Shown: positions 43,045 to 52,374 of the stretch, in pieces
Numbering within the stretch: position 1 is the first letter of the stretch
Layout: every line of letters starts with the position of its first letter
NCBI GenBank assembly: GCA_964457225.1
Contig: CAYWEM010000009.1
Location: 43,292-107,291 of the forward strand
Origin: CAYWEM01 sp964457225
GTDB lineage: Bacteria; Acidobacteriota; Aminicenantia; UBA2199
DNA: 64,000 bases
Direction of reading: 5' to 3'
The notes under the pieces: generated by a model
Database searches by the model: none
Seen by the model: the letters and a program-made list of their open reading frames with translations, nothing else
What the model was told of the DNA's origin: nothing
Made by a program: the position numbers and the translations under genes

Positions 43045-43120
43045 TGGGGTGAGTGAGGGGATTTGAACCCCCAACGCTCGGATCCACAGTCCGATACTCT
43101 ACCGTTGAGCTACACTCACC
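43045..43120 (-). tRNA. tRNA-His (GTG)
   Basis: Complete cloverleaf with the histidine-specific extra G(-1):C73 pair (5' GGTGAGTG, 3' CACTCACC) and an encoded CCA (43047-43045). The anticodon loop CTGTGGA gives GTG. T arm GGGGGTTCAAATCCCC. Unlike tRNA-Phe in this window, the CCA end is encoded. Confidence 0.97.
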
Positions 43121-43433
43121 ACCTGCCAGCATTGTAAAATAGCTGGAGTATATTGTCAATAAAGAGGTCGTTCCCTTGATCTCCATCTTAATCTTTAGGT
43201 AAGGGAAAAGGTGAAGTAAAAGCCTGGCTTATGTCGGTCTGTACCGGAATGGTGAGCTTTGACTTATCCTTATCACTTTTGTAATAAACGCTTTTGTTGG
43301 AGATAAACGGCTCCTGGCTGCTCAAGGGATCTTGTCTCGCTCGGAGCGGTTACTGTTTCAACCGGGATTCTCATTCAGCTGTTTGTTTTTTCCCGTGTTG
43401 CTCTGGGTTATAATTCCCGGTGGAAGGAGTTAT
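43121..43433. other. Intergenic region upstream of the 43434 radical SAM gene
   Basis: About 310 nt without a convincing gene. It holds TATAAT at 43409-43414, 19 nt before the ATG, and the ribosome-binding site GGAAGGAG just upstream of 43434. No clear -35 is spaced correctly. An ORF frame from 43332 into the gene is open but lacks a start signal. Confidence 0.5.
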
Positions 43434-44420
43434 ATGCGCGGGACAAAACAGGAGGTACCTGCCGGGTTCACCGCCCCGGGCCGAAACCACCCTTCTCCGG
43501 TGCCCGGCATCGAGTGGCGATTGACGGATCTGTGCAATTACAGTTGCGATTACTGTGATCTGGGCAGGAACAAGAAAAAGCATTTACATCCGGGCCATGC
43601 CGATGAACAAACCATAAATGCAGTCATCGTACATCTTTCAGATTTACCGCGGCCCTGCCTGGTCAAGTTCAGCGGTGCGGAGGAAACCACCCACCCGCAG
43701 TTCCTGGATGTATTGGGCCGGGTTGTCAGCCTGGGGCACCGGATAGCCCTGACTACGAATTTCTCCTGGCCCTTGTCTAAATGGCGTCGTTTTGTCGACG
43801 TTTGCGGGGCCGGCCTGCAGATGATGACGGCCAGCCTGCATTTAGGCCAGGTCAGCGAGGATGTTTTTTTTGAGAAAGCCGTGGCATTCTCCCGGTTGTT
43901 GCCGCAACCGGAAAAATTCATCGTGACCAGTGTTGTGCTGGAGGACAATTTCAGCAGGATAAAAAGGATATACGAAAGATTTCAGGCTGAGGGAGTCAGT
44001 ATGAGCCTGCAGCGCTACAAGGATTCGCGGGGATTCATTCGGTATCCCGATAAACTTGAAAGAGAACTGGCTGGTTTTCCGTTCATTGAGAAAACCGAAG
44101 AGATAGTCACCTTTGATTCGTATGGAGTGCTTTGCGAAACGGGGCATCTTTTTTTTATCATCATGCCGGATGGAACGGTTACCAGATGCTATTCTCAGCC
44201 TTTCGTGCACAATTACCTGGGTAATATCAAGGACAAAAACTTTAAAAAATACAATTCGGCCAAGCCTTGCCTGGCGGAGAAGTGCCTTTGCACGGTTCCG
44301 GCGAACCGCAACCTGATTCTGTTCGATCAGAAGGCCGGCCGACTTGGAATACTCTGTCATTCAATCGCTAACCAAAAGAAGCGCCTGGAAAGGGCAATAA
44401 AAAAGCTGATCCCGAAATAA
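43434..44420 (+). CDS. Radical SAM protein, substrate unknown
   Basis: A 328-residue radical SAM enzyme with CNYSCDYC (CxxxCxxC) near residue 36. KFSGAEETTHPQFLDVL resembles the SAM-binding GGE-type motif. The C-terminus is Cys-containing (CYSQPF ... CLAEKCLC), possibly an extra cluster-binding region shorter than a SPASM domain. The start has GGAAGGAG 5 nt upstream. It is bounded by a tRNA and by convergent glycosyltransferases, so a role in surface glycan or peptide modification is only a guess. Confidence 0.82.
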   Translation: MRGTKQEVPAGFTAPGRNHPSPVPGIEWRLTDLCNYSCDYCDLGRNKKKHLHPGHADEQTINAVIVHLSDLPRPCLVKFSGAEETTHPQFLDVLGRVVSLGHRIALTTNFSWPLSKWRRFVDVCGAGLQMMTASLHLGQVSEDVFFEKAVAFSRLLPQPEKFIVTSVVLEDNFSRIKRIYERFQAEGVSMSLQRYKDSRGFIRYPDKLERELAGFPFIEKTEEIVTFDSYGVLCETGHLFFIIMPDGTVTRCYSQPFVHNYLGNIKDKNFKKYNSAKPCLAEKCLCTVPANRNLILFDQKAGRLGILCHSIANQKKRLERAIKKLIPK

Positions 44421-44437
44421 AACCTGCGTTCCGATCG

Positions 44438-46252
44438 TCAGTCAGTTTTGTAAACCAGGTAATTCCGGTCCTGGTAGCAAACGGTCAGCTTGGCAAGAAA
44501 TTTTTTTAAGCGGTCCGCTTCAACCATGCTTTCACCTGCACTGCTTTTATAGTTTTCCAGATCACGGGTTACGAGGATGTAGGACAGCTTTCGCTCTGCA
44601 ATGAAATCGAGGGCCGCTGAGGAATCTTTTTTCAGGGTTTCCAGGAAGGGATGGCGGTCGTACTGCGAAGCGGCGCAGAAACGGCGTTCGAGGTAAAAAC
44701 TGCGCTCTTCGCCCAGAACCAGGATTCCGGCATCTGTGGGCGTGTTCCGGTTGATGAAACCGGCCGCCCGGTAATAAGGCACCAGGTCGAGGTAGCGGGT
44801 TCCGGCCGGCAATTCTCCCCTGATAACTCTTGACAGGAAGGTGCCGCCCCTGGTGAAACGTTCCAGCAATTCGGCGGACTGGAACAACTGCAGCGGCAGG
44901 CAGAGAGCCAGGACCGGGATAAACACCCTCCTGGCCGGAGCGCCTGGATTCGAGCCGGCCAGACCCGCGGCCAGGGGCAGGCTGAGCAGCATGAAAACGG
45001 GCAGATAGTAGCGGCTGATACTGGCAAAGGGCAGTATTAAAAGAAAGGTCAGCAGGGCGCTGTTCCGCAGTTGCCGGAATTCCGGCGGCAGTTTCCGGGA
45101 GAAAGCCAGGGGCAGCACCAACAGAAAGACCAGGCCGGTTACAGAGCTTACTCCAAAGCTGTAGGGGCGGGTGAAAAGATGCCAGGGGAAAAGTATCCTG
45201 GCTGAGAGGCTGCCTTGATTGGGATTGATCATTTTTTTCAGGTAGGCCGCTTGCTGGTCCGACCAGTTCTCATTGGGCCACAGGTCGTTCAGGTAGGGAT
45301 AAAGAGGATTGCCGTTGTAAACGAAGTTTTTCAGCATCCAGGGGCTGAGCATGACGAGGACCAATAGGCAGATCAGCAAGCCGGCGCTGAATTTTTTCCG
45401 GCCCGGCCGGCCGCTGAGGAAAATCCCACTGATCAGAACCGCAGCCAGTGGATAGGCGGCCACGTACTTGCTGCCGATGGCCGCGCCCCAGAACAGGCCG
45501 CTGAGCAGCAGCCTGGCCCGGCCGCCGGCTCTCAGGTGCAGGAAGTAAAAACGGGTGCCCAGTAAAATGAACAACAGGGCTGCCAGGTCGTTTTTTTCCG
45601 TGGCGGCCAGGAATAACGCTTCCGGTGTGGAAAAAAAGAGCAGAGCCGGTAGCAGGCTCCATTTGCCTTTATTCTTTTCGTCCAGCCAGGTATAAAGCAA
45701 TGCCCCGGTCAGCAGGGCGCACAGCAGCGAAAAAAGCTTGGCGGCCAGGGCACCGCCGCCCTGCAGAAAGAACAGGTAAAGCATTTCCACGTTCAGCGGC
45801 AGGCTGGCAAAGAAGTTGTTTTCCCAGGCGGCCAAGCCGCCCTGCCGCAAGTAGTAAGCCGGAACAGCCAGGTGGTAGAGCAGGGCGTCGTAAAAACTTG
45901 GGGGAAATAACGAGTAAAAAAGAGCCAGCAGGGCAAAGGGCAAAAGAACCAGCAGGGACTTGGCCCCGGGCCGGGAACTACTACCGCGGCCTGTAAAGCA
46001 GGAGCGCCTGAAAAAAAGGAATACGATTCCGGTTGTGGTCACAACCAGGTAAAAAGACAGGCCCAGACAGTGCAGGGCCGCGGCCAGCAGGGTCAACAGG
46101 GCTATAATGATAAAACCAAGGCCCAGCACGGCGACCGAGAAATCGATGCTGTTTTCTTTTTTCCGGGAGTCAGGGAAAACCAGGGTTCCAAATCCGGCCG
46201 CGGCCAGAGTCAGCAGTAGCAGTTGTAAAACAGCGTACCATTGCGGGTTCAT
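44438..46252 (-). CDS. Membrane glycosyltransferase, family 39-like
   Basis: A 604-residue protein with ten or more membrane helices. The first periplasmic loop has SFYDALLYHLAVPAYYLRQGG, the position of the catalytic acidic residue in ArnT/PMT-type (GT-C) enzymes. The C-terminal soluble part (ILVLGEERSFYLERRFCAASQYDRHP) is of the type found in such proteins. These use polyprenyl-phosphate sugars. It overlaps the next gene upstream by 4 nt (ATGA) and is the last gene of a four-gene glycosyltransferase unit. Confidence 0.82.
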   Translation of the reverse strand: MNPQWYAVLQLLLLTLAAAGFGTLVFPDSRKKENSIDFSVAVLGLGFIIIALLTLLAAALHCLGLSFYLVVTTTGIVFLFFRRSCFTGRGSSSRPGAKSLLVLLPFALLALFYSLFPPSFYDALLYHLAVPAYYLRQGGLAAWENNFFASLPLNVEMLYLFFLQGGGALAAKLFSLLCALLTGALLYTWLDEKNKGKWSLLPALLFFSTPEALFLAATEKNDLAALLFILLGTRFYFLHLRAGGRARLLLSGLFWGAAIGSKYVAAYPLAAVLISGIFLSGRPGRKKFSAGLLICLLVLVMLSPWMLKNFVYNGNPLYPYLNDLWPNENWSDQQAAYLKKMINPNQGSLSARILFPWHLFTRPYSFGVSSVTGLVFLLVLPLAFSRKLPPEFRQLRNSALLTFLLILPFASISRYYLPVFMLLSLPLAAGLAGSNPGAPARRVFIPVLALCLPLQLFQSAELLERFTRGGTFLSRVIRGELPAGTRYLDLVPYYRAAGFINRNTPTDAGILVLGEERSFYLERRFCAASQYDRHPFLETLKKDSSAALDFIAERKLSYILVTRDLENYKSSAGESMVEADRLKKFLAKLTVCYQDRNYLVYKTD

Positions 46253-47496
46253 CTGTTTCTGCTTTCCTCGAGCAGCTGTTCCAGCAGGGTGGCCAGCCCG
46301 GCCACCTGCCGGGGCCGTTCATAAAAACTGATTGCGTTTTCATTGCGCCGCAGTTCCGAAATCATTGCCGGATTGGCCAGCAGGTGCGCCAGAAAGGCGG
46401 TCTGGCGGTTTGCATCGTCCGGAGGAATCGTCCAGCCGCAGCCGGTGCGCCTGATTAAGGCGGCTGTCTGGGAACTGAGCGGGCTCAGGGCCAGGATGGG
46501 TCTGGCGGCGGCCAGGTACTCGAAAATCTTGCCGGCGATATGACCGCTGCGCCTGGGCGAGCTTATCAAGAGCAGCAGGTCGGCCCTGCTTTGCAGTTCA
46601 AGGGCTTGAGAGCGGGGCAGCTGGCCGTGAATGATGATCTTTATTATATCACCAAGGCCCAGCAGTGCTTTTCTTTCCCCGCGGCTCAACCGGCCGGCGA
46701 ATTCCAGGACCAGGCGCCGGGCCGACTGCGGGTGTGATTCACCCAACTTTTTCAAGGCACTGATGAACGAGTCAATGCTGACCGTGGGGTCGGAAAGAGC
46801 CAGTGAGCCGGTATGCACCAGCCTGATTGATCCCCCTGGTTCTTCAGCGGCCGGAACAGCCCCCCCGGGTTCAAATCCATTGGTCAGGGTGTGAACCCGG
46901 CAGAAGGGATAGTTTTTCCTGAAGTAGCCGCTGATCGCTTCCGAGGCGGCCAGGATCAAGACCGACTCCCGGCATACGGCGGCTTCGACATCCCGATAAT
47001 GCCTGCGCAGGCAGGGGTGACGACGCAGGTTGACTTCCTCGACCGGTTCAAAGAGCAGTCCGTCTCGGAAATCGGCCGCCAGAGGCAGTCCGCTCAGGCG
47101 GGCGGCGGCCAGCCCCAGTTCAAGTGTTTCAACCGGAGGGTAGCTGGCCAGCAGGACATCGGGCTGAAAATGCTCGATGATTCCTGGGAGTGCTTGCAGG
47201 GCTGATTTTTTCCAGGAGGAAAAAATGGTGCGGGGTCGGCCCACCAGGTTGGCGGCCAGGACCAGCCCCCGGCGCAGAGCCCAGGGGAAAAAATGACGGC
47301 CGCCGTGGTCCCGGCAATAAGATGGATCAAAAATCCGGAATTCGTTTTCCGCGGAACCCTGGAAACGATCGTAAGTATGGGTCAGCACTGCGGTCGGATG
47401 CCCCAGGCGGTTGAGGTGATGCTGAAAAGCCGCCGGCCGCTGGCCGCCGCCGTCCGGCCCGGGCGGGAAATAATAGGCGATCAGCAGGATTCTCAT
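46249..47496 (-). CDS. Family 4-like glycosyltransferase
   Basis: A 415-residue GT-B enzyme. The N-terminus LLIAYYFPPGPDGGGQRPAAFQHHL is typical of exopolysaccharide glycosyltransferases. The donor-binding region is SPRRSGHIAGKIFEYLAAARPILAL. It overlaps the downstream gene by 4 nt and the upstream gene by 1 nt, so the four genes 44438-49623 form one unit. The sugar specificity cannot be deduced. Confidence 0.85.
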   Translation of the reverse strand: MRILLIAYYFPPGPDGGGQRPAAFQHHLNRLGHPTAVLTHTYDRFQGSAENEFRIFDPSYCRDHGGRHFFPWALRRGLVLAANLVGRPRTIFSSWKKSALQALPGIIEHFQPDVLLASYPPVETLELGLAAARLSGLPLAADFRDGLLFEPVEEVNLRRHPCLRRHYRDVEAAVCRESVLILAASEAISGYFRKNYPFCRVHTLTNGFEPGGAVPAAEEPGGSIRLVHTGSLALSDPTVSIDSFISALKKLGESHPQSARRLVLEFAGRLSRGERKALLGLGDIIKIIIHGQLPRSQALELQSRADLLLLISSPRRSGHIAGKIFEYLAAARPILALSPLSSQTAALIRRTGCGWTIPPDDANRQTAFLAHLLANPAMISELRRNENAISFYERPRQVAGLATLLEQLLEESRNR

Positions 47497-48662
47497 TATT
47501 TCAGCATCACTTCCAGCAGGGAAAGCATTTTTTCAGCCTGAGTCCTCCTGGAAAAAGGCAGAGCGTCAAGGCTGGGATCAAGCCGGTCCGGCCTCACTGT
47601 GTTTATTTCCTTCAAAACGGTCAGTGTTTCCTGCGTGTCCCCGGCGGAATAAGCGTGTTCGAACGGGGCCAGCAGGCGGTGCAGGGCTTCACCGGGCCGG
47701 GTGAAGGCCAGCATGGGGATGTTGAGCCTGATGTAGTCGTAGACTTTACTGCCGACCATCAGCGCTGAGCGGTGATTGAGCACGGCCAGGTCCAGGCCGG
47801 CCACCCTGGCCAGGCCTTTTTCGTAGTCCAGGTAACCGTGGAGCTTCAGATTACTTTCAAGTTTGACCCGGGCCGCTGTTCTGGCCAGCAAGGCGGCTTC
47901 GTTTTCATCACCGAAATGGTGGACTTCGCTTGAAGCAAGTTCCGGCGTTGCGGACATGGCCGCGAACAGCATTTCGGCATGTTCGCGGTTGTAAGCGGCG
48001 AATTTTCCCCAGATGGCCAGGCGCAGGGGGCGGGTTTTCCGGTTTGTATTATCTGTCTTTACCGCTTCGCCCTCGAATCCGTTTTCCAGGGTCTGGAAGC
48101 GCTCCGGCGGGAGATCCGGGTAATGCCTGCGCCGTAGTGCGGTCATTTCCGGGGTAACGTCGGTAACCAGGCTGGCCGCTGCAACAGCCCGGTTTTCCAG
48201 CCGGTGGATCAAGCGGGCGCTGAAGCGCAGGCCCAGGTGTGAACCCAGGGCCCAGGCATCGCGAAAGTCCAGCCAGTAAGGCAATTGGTACTTCTCGGCC
48301 AGGGCCGGGGCCAGTGGAAAGTAGAAAAATGGTCCGCCGTTGAATACCAGCAAGCGCGGTTTCTGCTCTTTTATTACTCTCTCAAGAACTGTACTGAAGG
48401 GTTTCTGCCAGCGCAGGCATTCGGTCAAAAAAGGCAGGCGCGGTATGCTTATCCGGGGAAAAGCTTCATGCTCAACCGGGTGAATGGTTATTCCCGCCTC
48501 TACGGCCGGCTCTGCTCCTTTGCTGAGGCCTGCCGGTCCCCGGACCACCGCTACTTTGTAGCCCCGGTCGGTCAGAAAACGGGAGAAAAAGGCCCAGCGC
48601 CGGGCGCCGATGCCCCGGTAGGGTGGATAATAAAAGGAACACAACAGTATTTCAGCGGCCAT
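47496..48662 (-). CDS. Glycosyltransferase (GT-B, family 4-like)
   Basis: A 388-residue protein similar in layout to its downstream neighbour: LLCSFYYPPYRGIGARRWAFFSRFL at the N-terminus and GSKVYDYIRLNIPMLAFTRPGEAL at the donor site. The middle (DVTPEMTALRRRHYPDLPPERFQTLENGF) is the usual inter-domain region. The two genes may be ancient duplicates. The start overlaps the upstream GT2 gene by 11 nt. Confidence 0.83.
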   Translation of the reverse strand: MAAEILLCSFYYPPYRGIGARRWAFFSRFLTDRGYKVAVVRGPAGLSKGAEPAVEAGITIHPVEHEAFPRISIPRLPFLTECLRWQKPFSTVLERVIKEQKPRLLVFNGGPFFYFPLAPALAEKYQLPYWLDFRDAWALGSHLGLRFSARLIHRLENRAVAAASLVTDVTPEMTALRRRHYPDLPPERFQTLENGFEGEAVKTDNTNRKTRPLRLAIWGKFAAYNREHAEMLFAAMSATPELASSEVHHFGDENEAALLARTAARVKLESNLKLHGYLDYEKGLARVAGLDLAVLNHRSALMVGSKVYDYIRLNIPMLAFTRPGEALHRLLAPFEHAYSAGDTQETLTVLKEINTVRPDRLDPSLDALPFSRRTQAEKMLSLLEVMLK

Positions 48663-49623
48663 GCTTTTTCAGACAATGCCACTTGATTTGTGTGGCTCTA
48701 TTATCGGGGCTGGGAGACTTGGCGAATAATGCTGTGAAATCGGCCAGGGCCCGGCAAAACTTGAGCGCCCATAAAAAGAAATATCGCCTTAAGAAGGAAA
48801 GGGAATGATCCTGGAGAAAAAAATCGCGCGCACTTGCGGGCCTTGGCGGCAGAAGGGCCCGGGCCAGGCCTGAAATGACCGTGATCGTTTTTTTTCCCCG
48901 GAATCGCTGCGGGTAAAGCAGGGCCAACTGGGCGTGTCCCTTTTTTACCCGGAATTGTTTGAGAAAAAGGGCGATTGCCCGGCGCGGCTGGTGCAGGAGG
49001 ACCGGTTCGGCCAGGTAGACCTGGCTGAATCCGGCGCGGTGAACCCGGTCGCCGAATTCCAAATCTCCGCCGGAATCCAGGTTTTCATGGAAAGGCCCGA
49101 TTTTTTTCAGGAGAGTTTTTTTGACCAGCAAGCCGGCCGTGACACCAAAATGAGATTCTTTCAGGTACTCGGACACCGGGTAGGAATTGGCTTTCTCGTA
49201 GGCCTGGGCCGCGGTCGGCCGCGGCACATCGGCTATGTCTACTTCGGCGGCCAGGTAGGCGGCCGGGCCCAGGGTCTTGATTGCTTTTTCCAGCCAGTTT
49301 TCGGGCACGATTATGCCGGCGTCTATGAAGGCGATGATCTCGCCTTCAGCCTTTTCCAGGGCCCTGTTCCTGGCGAAATACGAACCCCGGCGCGGCTTTA
49401 TGTCGACCAGGTCGATTTCCCGTATCCGACAGAGTTCTCCCACTTCGGCATCCGCCCCATCATTGGCCACGATTATCTGCATTTTGCGCTTGGGCATGGT
49501 CTGGGCCGCCAGGCAGTCCAGAGTCTGTCTCAAGCCGTCTGAATTCTGGCAAACTTGGATCAGAACGGAAATAATGGTTGAGATTCCATTAATTACAGCC
49601 ATTTTGGGTTTTAAGATTAGCAT
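48652..49623 (-). CDS. Family 2 glycosyltransferase
   Basis: A GT-A enzyme of up to 323 residues. VLIQVCQNSDGLRQTLDCLAAQ and IIVANDGADAE form the nucleotide-binding part, IAFIDAGIIVPENWLEKA the DxD-like region (here DAG) and GGDLEFGDRVHRAGF the acceptor/catalytic loop. Two starts are possible, 49623 and 49602. A TTGACA -35 with TAATCT 17 nt on would start transcription inside the longer version and favours 49602. It heads the four-gene glycosyltransferase unit. Confidence 0.83.
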   Translation of the reverse strand: MLILKPKMAVINGISTIISVLIQVCQNSDGLRQTLDCLAAQTMPKRKMQIIVANDGADAEVGELCRIREIDLVDIKPRRGSYFARNRALEKAEGEIIAFIDAGIIVPENWLEKAIKTLGPAAYLAAEVDIADVPRPTAAQAYEKANSYPVSEYLKESHFGVTAGLLVKKTLLKKIGPFHENLDSGGDLEFGDRVHRAGFSQVYLAEPVLLHQPRRAIALFLKQFRVKKGHAQLALLYPQRFRGKKTITVISGLARALLPPRPASARDFFLQDHSLSFLRRYFFLWALKFCRALADFTALFAKSPSPDNRATQIKWHCLKKHGR

Positions 49624-49997
49624 AGAGAGATAATAGTGTCAAAAACGCTTTAGGAATCTTTGAGATTTTCGAATATAGTCGTTTTGTCAGAATCGATGCA
49701 CCACCTGTTTGTTCTATTGCTAAATCCTTTTGCATGGTCACTTTGACTTTATTGCATTCGTTTTCACTTCTTGGTTTTGAATCCCATTTAAAATGTTTCT
49801 TTTATTAAATTGTAGCAAACCTTTTGTCTTGTTTCGACTGGATTTTCGCCGGTTTCCTCCGTTCATTTTTGTTCAATTCAGCCGGATAAAAACCGGTTTT
49901 TTCCGGGACTGCGGGTAAAGGCCCGGCAACAATTGACAAGGCATATCTTTTCTTTTATAGTAAATTTTAACCCTATTTATTTAAGGAGATTTAACAC
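49624..49997. other. Divergent intergenic region before pepD
   Basis: About 370 AT-rich nt with no gene seen. It carries the pepD promoter at its right end and, on the minus strand, TTGACA (about 49646-49641) as a possible -35 for the glycosyltransferase unit. The middle has TTTTATTAAATTG-like runs but no hairpin that I can pair convincingly. Confidence 0.5.
49933..49961 (+). promoter_or_regulatory. Strong sigma-70-type promoter of pepD
   Basis: TTGACA (49933-49938), 17-nt spacer, TATAGT (49956-49961). Expected leader about 30 nt, with AAGGAGA before the ATG at 49998. This is the best promoter in the window and has a conventional leader. Confidence 0.75.
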
Positions 49998-51452
49998 ATG
50001 ACCCATGAAAAAACCAGGCAGATCCTGACCGTGTTTGAAGAAATAAGCCGCATACCGCGCTGTTCCAAGAACGAAGCGCAGATCATCGACTTCATGCAGG
50101 GCTGGGCCGAGGACCGCGGCTTCAAATCCCGCACCGATGAGGTGGGCAACATAGTCATAGAGGTTCCGGCCAGCAAGGGCTATGAAAAATCACCTGTCGT
50201 GGTGCTGCAGGGCCATCTGGACATGGTCTGCGAAAAGACTCCCGATTCCAAGCACGATTTCAGCAAGGATCCCATTGTATTTGATTACGAATCTGAACCT
50301 GGCTGGCTCAAGGCCCGTCAGACCACCCTGGGCGCCGACAACGGCATCGCCATGGCCATGGCCATGGTGGCCGCCGATGATCCCAACCTGCCCCATCCAC
50401 CCATGGAACTGCTGTTCACGGTTGACGAGGAAACCGGCCTGACCGGGGCCAATGCCCTCCAGCCCGGCTTCATCAAGGGCCGCCTCCTGCTCAACATCGA
50501 TTCGGAAGACGAAGGAGTTTTCACCGTGGGCTGCGCCGGCGGCCGGGATACCAAGATGTCCCTGAACCTGGATTACCGGGAAGTCCCAGAAGATTACAGC
50601 GCTTTCGAAATCAAGGCCTGCGATATGACCGGAGGCCATTCCGGGGTCAACATTCACGAGGAGAGGGCCAATGCCATCCGGGTGCTGGCCCGCACCCTGA
50701 ATGAACTGCGCCTGGTCACCGATCTGCGCATAACCTATATCAGCGGCGGCACGGCTCACAACGCCATCCCCCGGGACGCGGCCGCGGTGGTTTTCGTGCC
50801 GGCCGCCGATGCCGGGCAGTTGTGGGAACTGGTGGCCGGTTTCTCGGCCAAGCTGGCCGACGAGTTTCGCAATACCGATCCCAGGCTGAAAATCAGCATG
50901 GACCCCCATCCCGGTTCTCCTGACAGAAGAGCCATGACCGAATCCTGCTCGGATCGGGTCATCGCTTTCATCCTGGCCCTGCCCCACGGGGTGGCCGCCA
51001 TGTCCACCGACATGAAAGGCCTGGTGGAAACCTCGAACAACCTGGCCAACGTCAAGGTGGACGAAGGGAAAATTCACCTGCTGACCAGCCAGCGTTCCTC
51101 GGTGATGTCCAGGCTTCACGCCATTACCGCCAAAGTAGAGGCCGTGGCCCGGCTGGCCGGCGCGGATTACCACAGCGGCCAGGGTTATCCGGCCTGGCAG
51201 CCTAACATGAAATCGAAACTGCTGGAAAAATGCCAGCAGGTCTACCAGGATCTTTTCGGTCGCCAACCCAAGGTCGAGGTGATTCATGCCGGCCTGGAAT
51301 GCGGTATTATCGGTGACAAGAACCCGGGCATGGACATGATTTCCTTTGGTCCCGACCTGCGCAACCCGCATTCGCCTGATGAAAAGATCAGTATCGAAGC
51401 CATCGGCAAGGTCTGGGATTTCATGGCCGCGCTGCTGAAAAGTCTCAAGTGA
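49998..51452 (+). CDS. pepD: Aminoacyl-histidine dipeptidase (M20C)
   Basis: A 484-residue cytosolic zinc dipeptidase that cleaves Xaa-His and related dipeptides. Motifs: VVLQGHLDMVCEK (first zinc His/Asp), TLGADNGIAMAMAM (bridging Asp), LFTVDEETGLTGA (catalytic Glu pair), NIDSEDEG, GGHSGVNIHEERANAI (dimerisation domain) and HAGLECGIIGDKNPGMDMISFGP (C-terminal ligand region). Length is normal. A strong promoter and AAGGAGA precede it. It is probably cotranscribed with the DUF362 gene 32 nt downstream, or at least followed closely by it. Confidence 0.96.
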   Translation: MTHEKTRQILTVFEEISRIPRCSKNEAQIIDFMQGWAEDRGFKSRTDEVGNIVIEVPASKGYEKSPVVVLQGHLDMVCEKTPDSKHDFSKDPIVFDYESEPGWLKARQTTLGADNGIAMAMAMVAADDPNLPHPPMELLFTVDEETGLTGANALQPGFIKGRLLLNIDSEDEGVFTVGCAGGRDTKMSLNLDYREVPEDYSAFEIKACDMTGGHSGVNIHEERANAIRVLARTLNELRLVTDLRITYISGGTAHNAIPRDAAAVVFVPAADAGQLWELVAGFSAKLADEFRNTDPRLKISMDPHPGSPDRRAMTESCSDRVIAFILALPHGVAAMSTDMKGLVETSNNLANVKVDEGKIHLLTSQRSSVMSRLHAITAKVEAVARLAGADYHSGQGYPAWQPNMKSKLLEKCQQVYQDLFGRQPKVEVIHAGLECGIIGDKNPGMDMISFGPDLRNPHSPDEKISIEAIGKVWDFMAALLKSLK

Positions 51453-51484
51453 GACAACTTTAGGATTACTGTATCGGAGGAGCG

Positions 51485-52372
51485 ATGAAACGCAGGACTT
51501 TCATCAGGAACGGCGGATTGGCCGTGGCTTCGGCCATTTGCCTGCCCGGGCTGACCCGGGCTGAAAAAAAGGCCGGCCAGGTGGCCTGGGTGGAGGGTGA
51601 TTCCCCTTATCAGATCACCAGGAAAGCTGTGGCCCTGCTGGGCGGAATGAACGCCTTCATATCCCGCCAGGACGTGGTCATGGTCAAACCCAATATCGCC
51701 TGGAACCGGACCGTGGAACAGGCGGCTAACACCAATCCAGAGGTGGTCAGGGCGGTGGTGGAAATGGCCCTGGAAGCCGGCGCCAGGCGGGTTATCGTCA
51801 TGGATAATTCCACCCACCGGGCCGTCGATGCTTACAATCGCAGCGGCATTGAAGAAACCGCGCGCCGGGCCGGAGCCGAAGTGCGCCACGTGGATGAAAA
51901 CCGCCTGGTCAGCTACGATTTCAAGGGCGAAAGTGTAAAAAACTGGCCGCTCTACCGGGATTTCCTGGAAGTCGACAAGTTCATCAACGTGCCGATTCTC
52001 AAACACCATGGTTCATCCCAGTTGACTATCGCCATGAAGAACCTGTTCGGCATCATCGGCGGCAACCGCGGTCGCCTGCATCGCGATCTTCCCATCTGCA
52101 TCGCCGACCTGGCCAACGGTTTCCGCAGTCACCTGACCATAGTCGACGCCTATCGCGTGCTGATGCGCAACGGCCCGGTCGGGGGCCGGGTCAGCGACGT
52201 TGAAACCAAGCGCACGGTAATCGCTTCGGCCAACGTCATGGAAGCCGATGTGGCCGCGGCTCATCTTTTCGGGTTGAAACCAAGCGAAGTGACCTTCCTC
52301 GATATCGCCCGCCAACGCGGCATGGGTGAAATAGACTTCAGCAAGCTGAACCTGCTGAAGGCCAGCGCCTGA
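51485..52372 (+). CDS. DUF362 protein with Tat-type signal
   Basis: A 295-residue protein of the DUF362 family (VVMVKPNIAWNRTVEQAANTNPEVVRAVVE; FINVPILKHHGSSQLTIAMKNLFGIIG). The N-terminus KRRTFIRNGGLAVASA is a twin-arginine-like signal, implying export of a folded, possibly cofactor-bearing protein. It has no ferredoxin domain of its own, but a polyferredoxin gene follows after 2 nt. GGAGGAGC precedes the ATG. The function of DUF362 proteins is not established. Confidence 0.85.
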   Translation: MKRRTFIRNGGLAVASAICLPGLTRAEKKAGQVAWVEGDSPYQITRKAVALLGGMNAFISRQDVVMVKPNIAWNRTVEQAANTNPEVVRAVVEMALEAGARRVIVMDNSTHRAVDAYNRSGIEETARRAGAEVRHVDENRLVSYDFKGESVKNWPLYRDFLEVDKFINVPILKHHGSSQLTIAMKNLFGIIGGNRGRLHRDLPICIADLANGFRSHLTIVDAYRVLMRNGPVGGRVSDVETKRTVIASANVMEADVAAAHLFGLKPSEVTFLDIARQRGMGEIDFSKLNLLKASA

Positions 52373-52374
52373 AC

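Noticed and set aside
50190..51371. 393-codon minus-strand frame
   Set aside because: Antisense to pepD, His/Gly/Gln-rich; pepD motifs are unambiguous.
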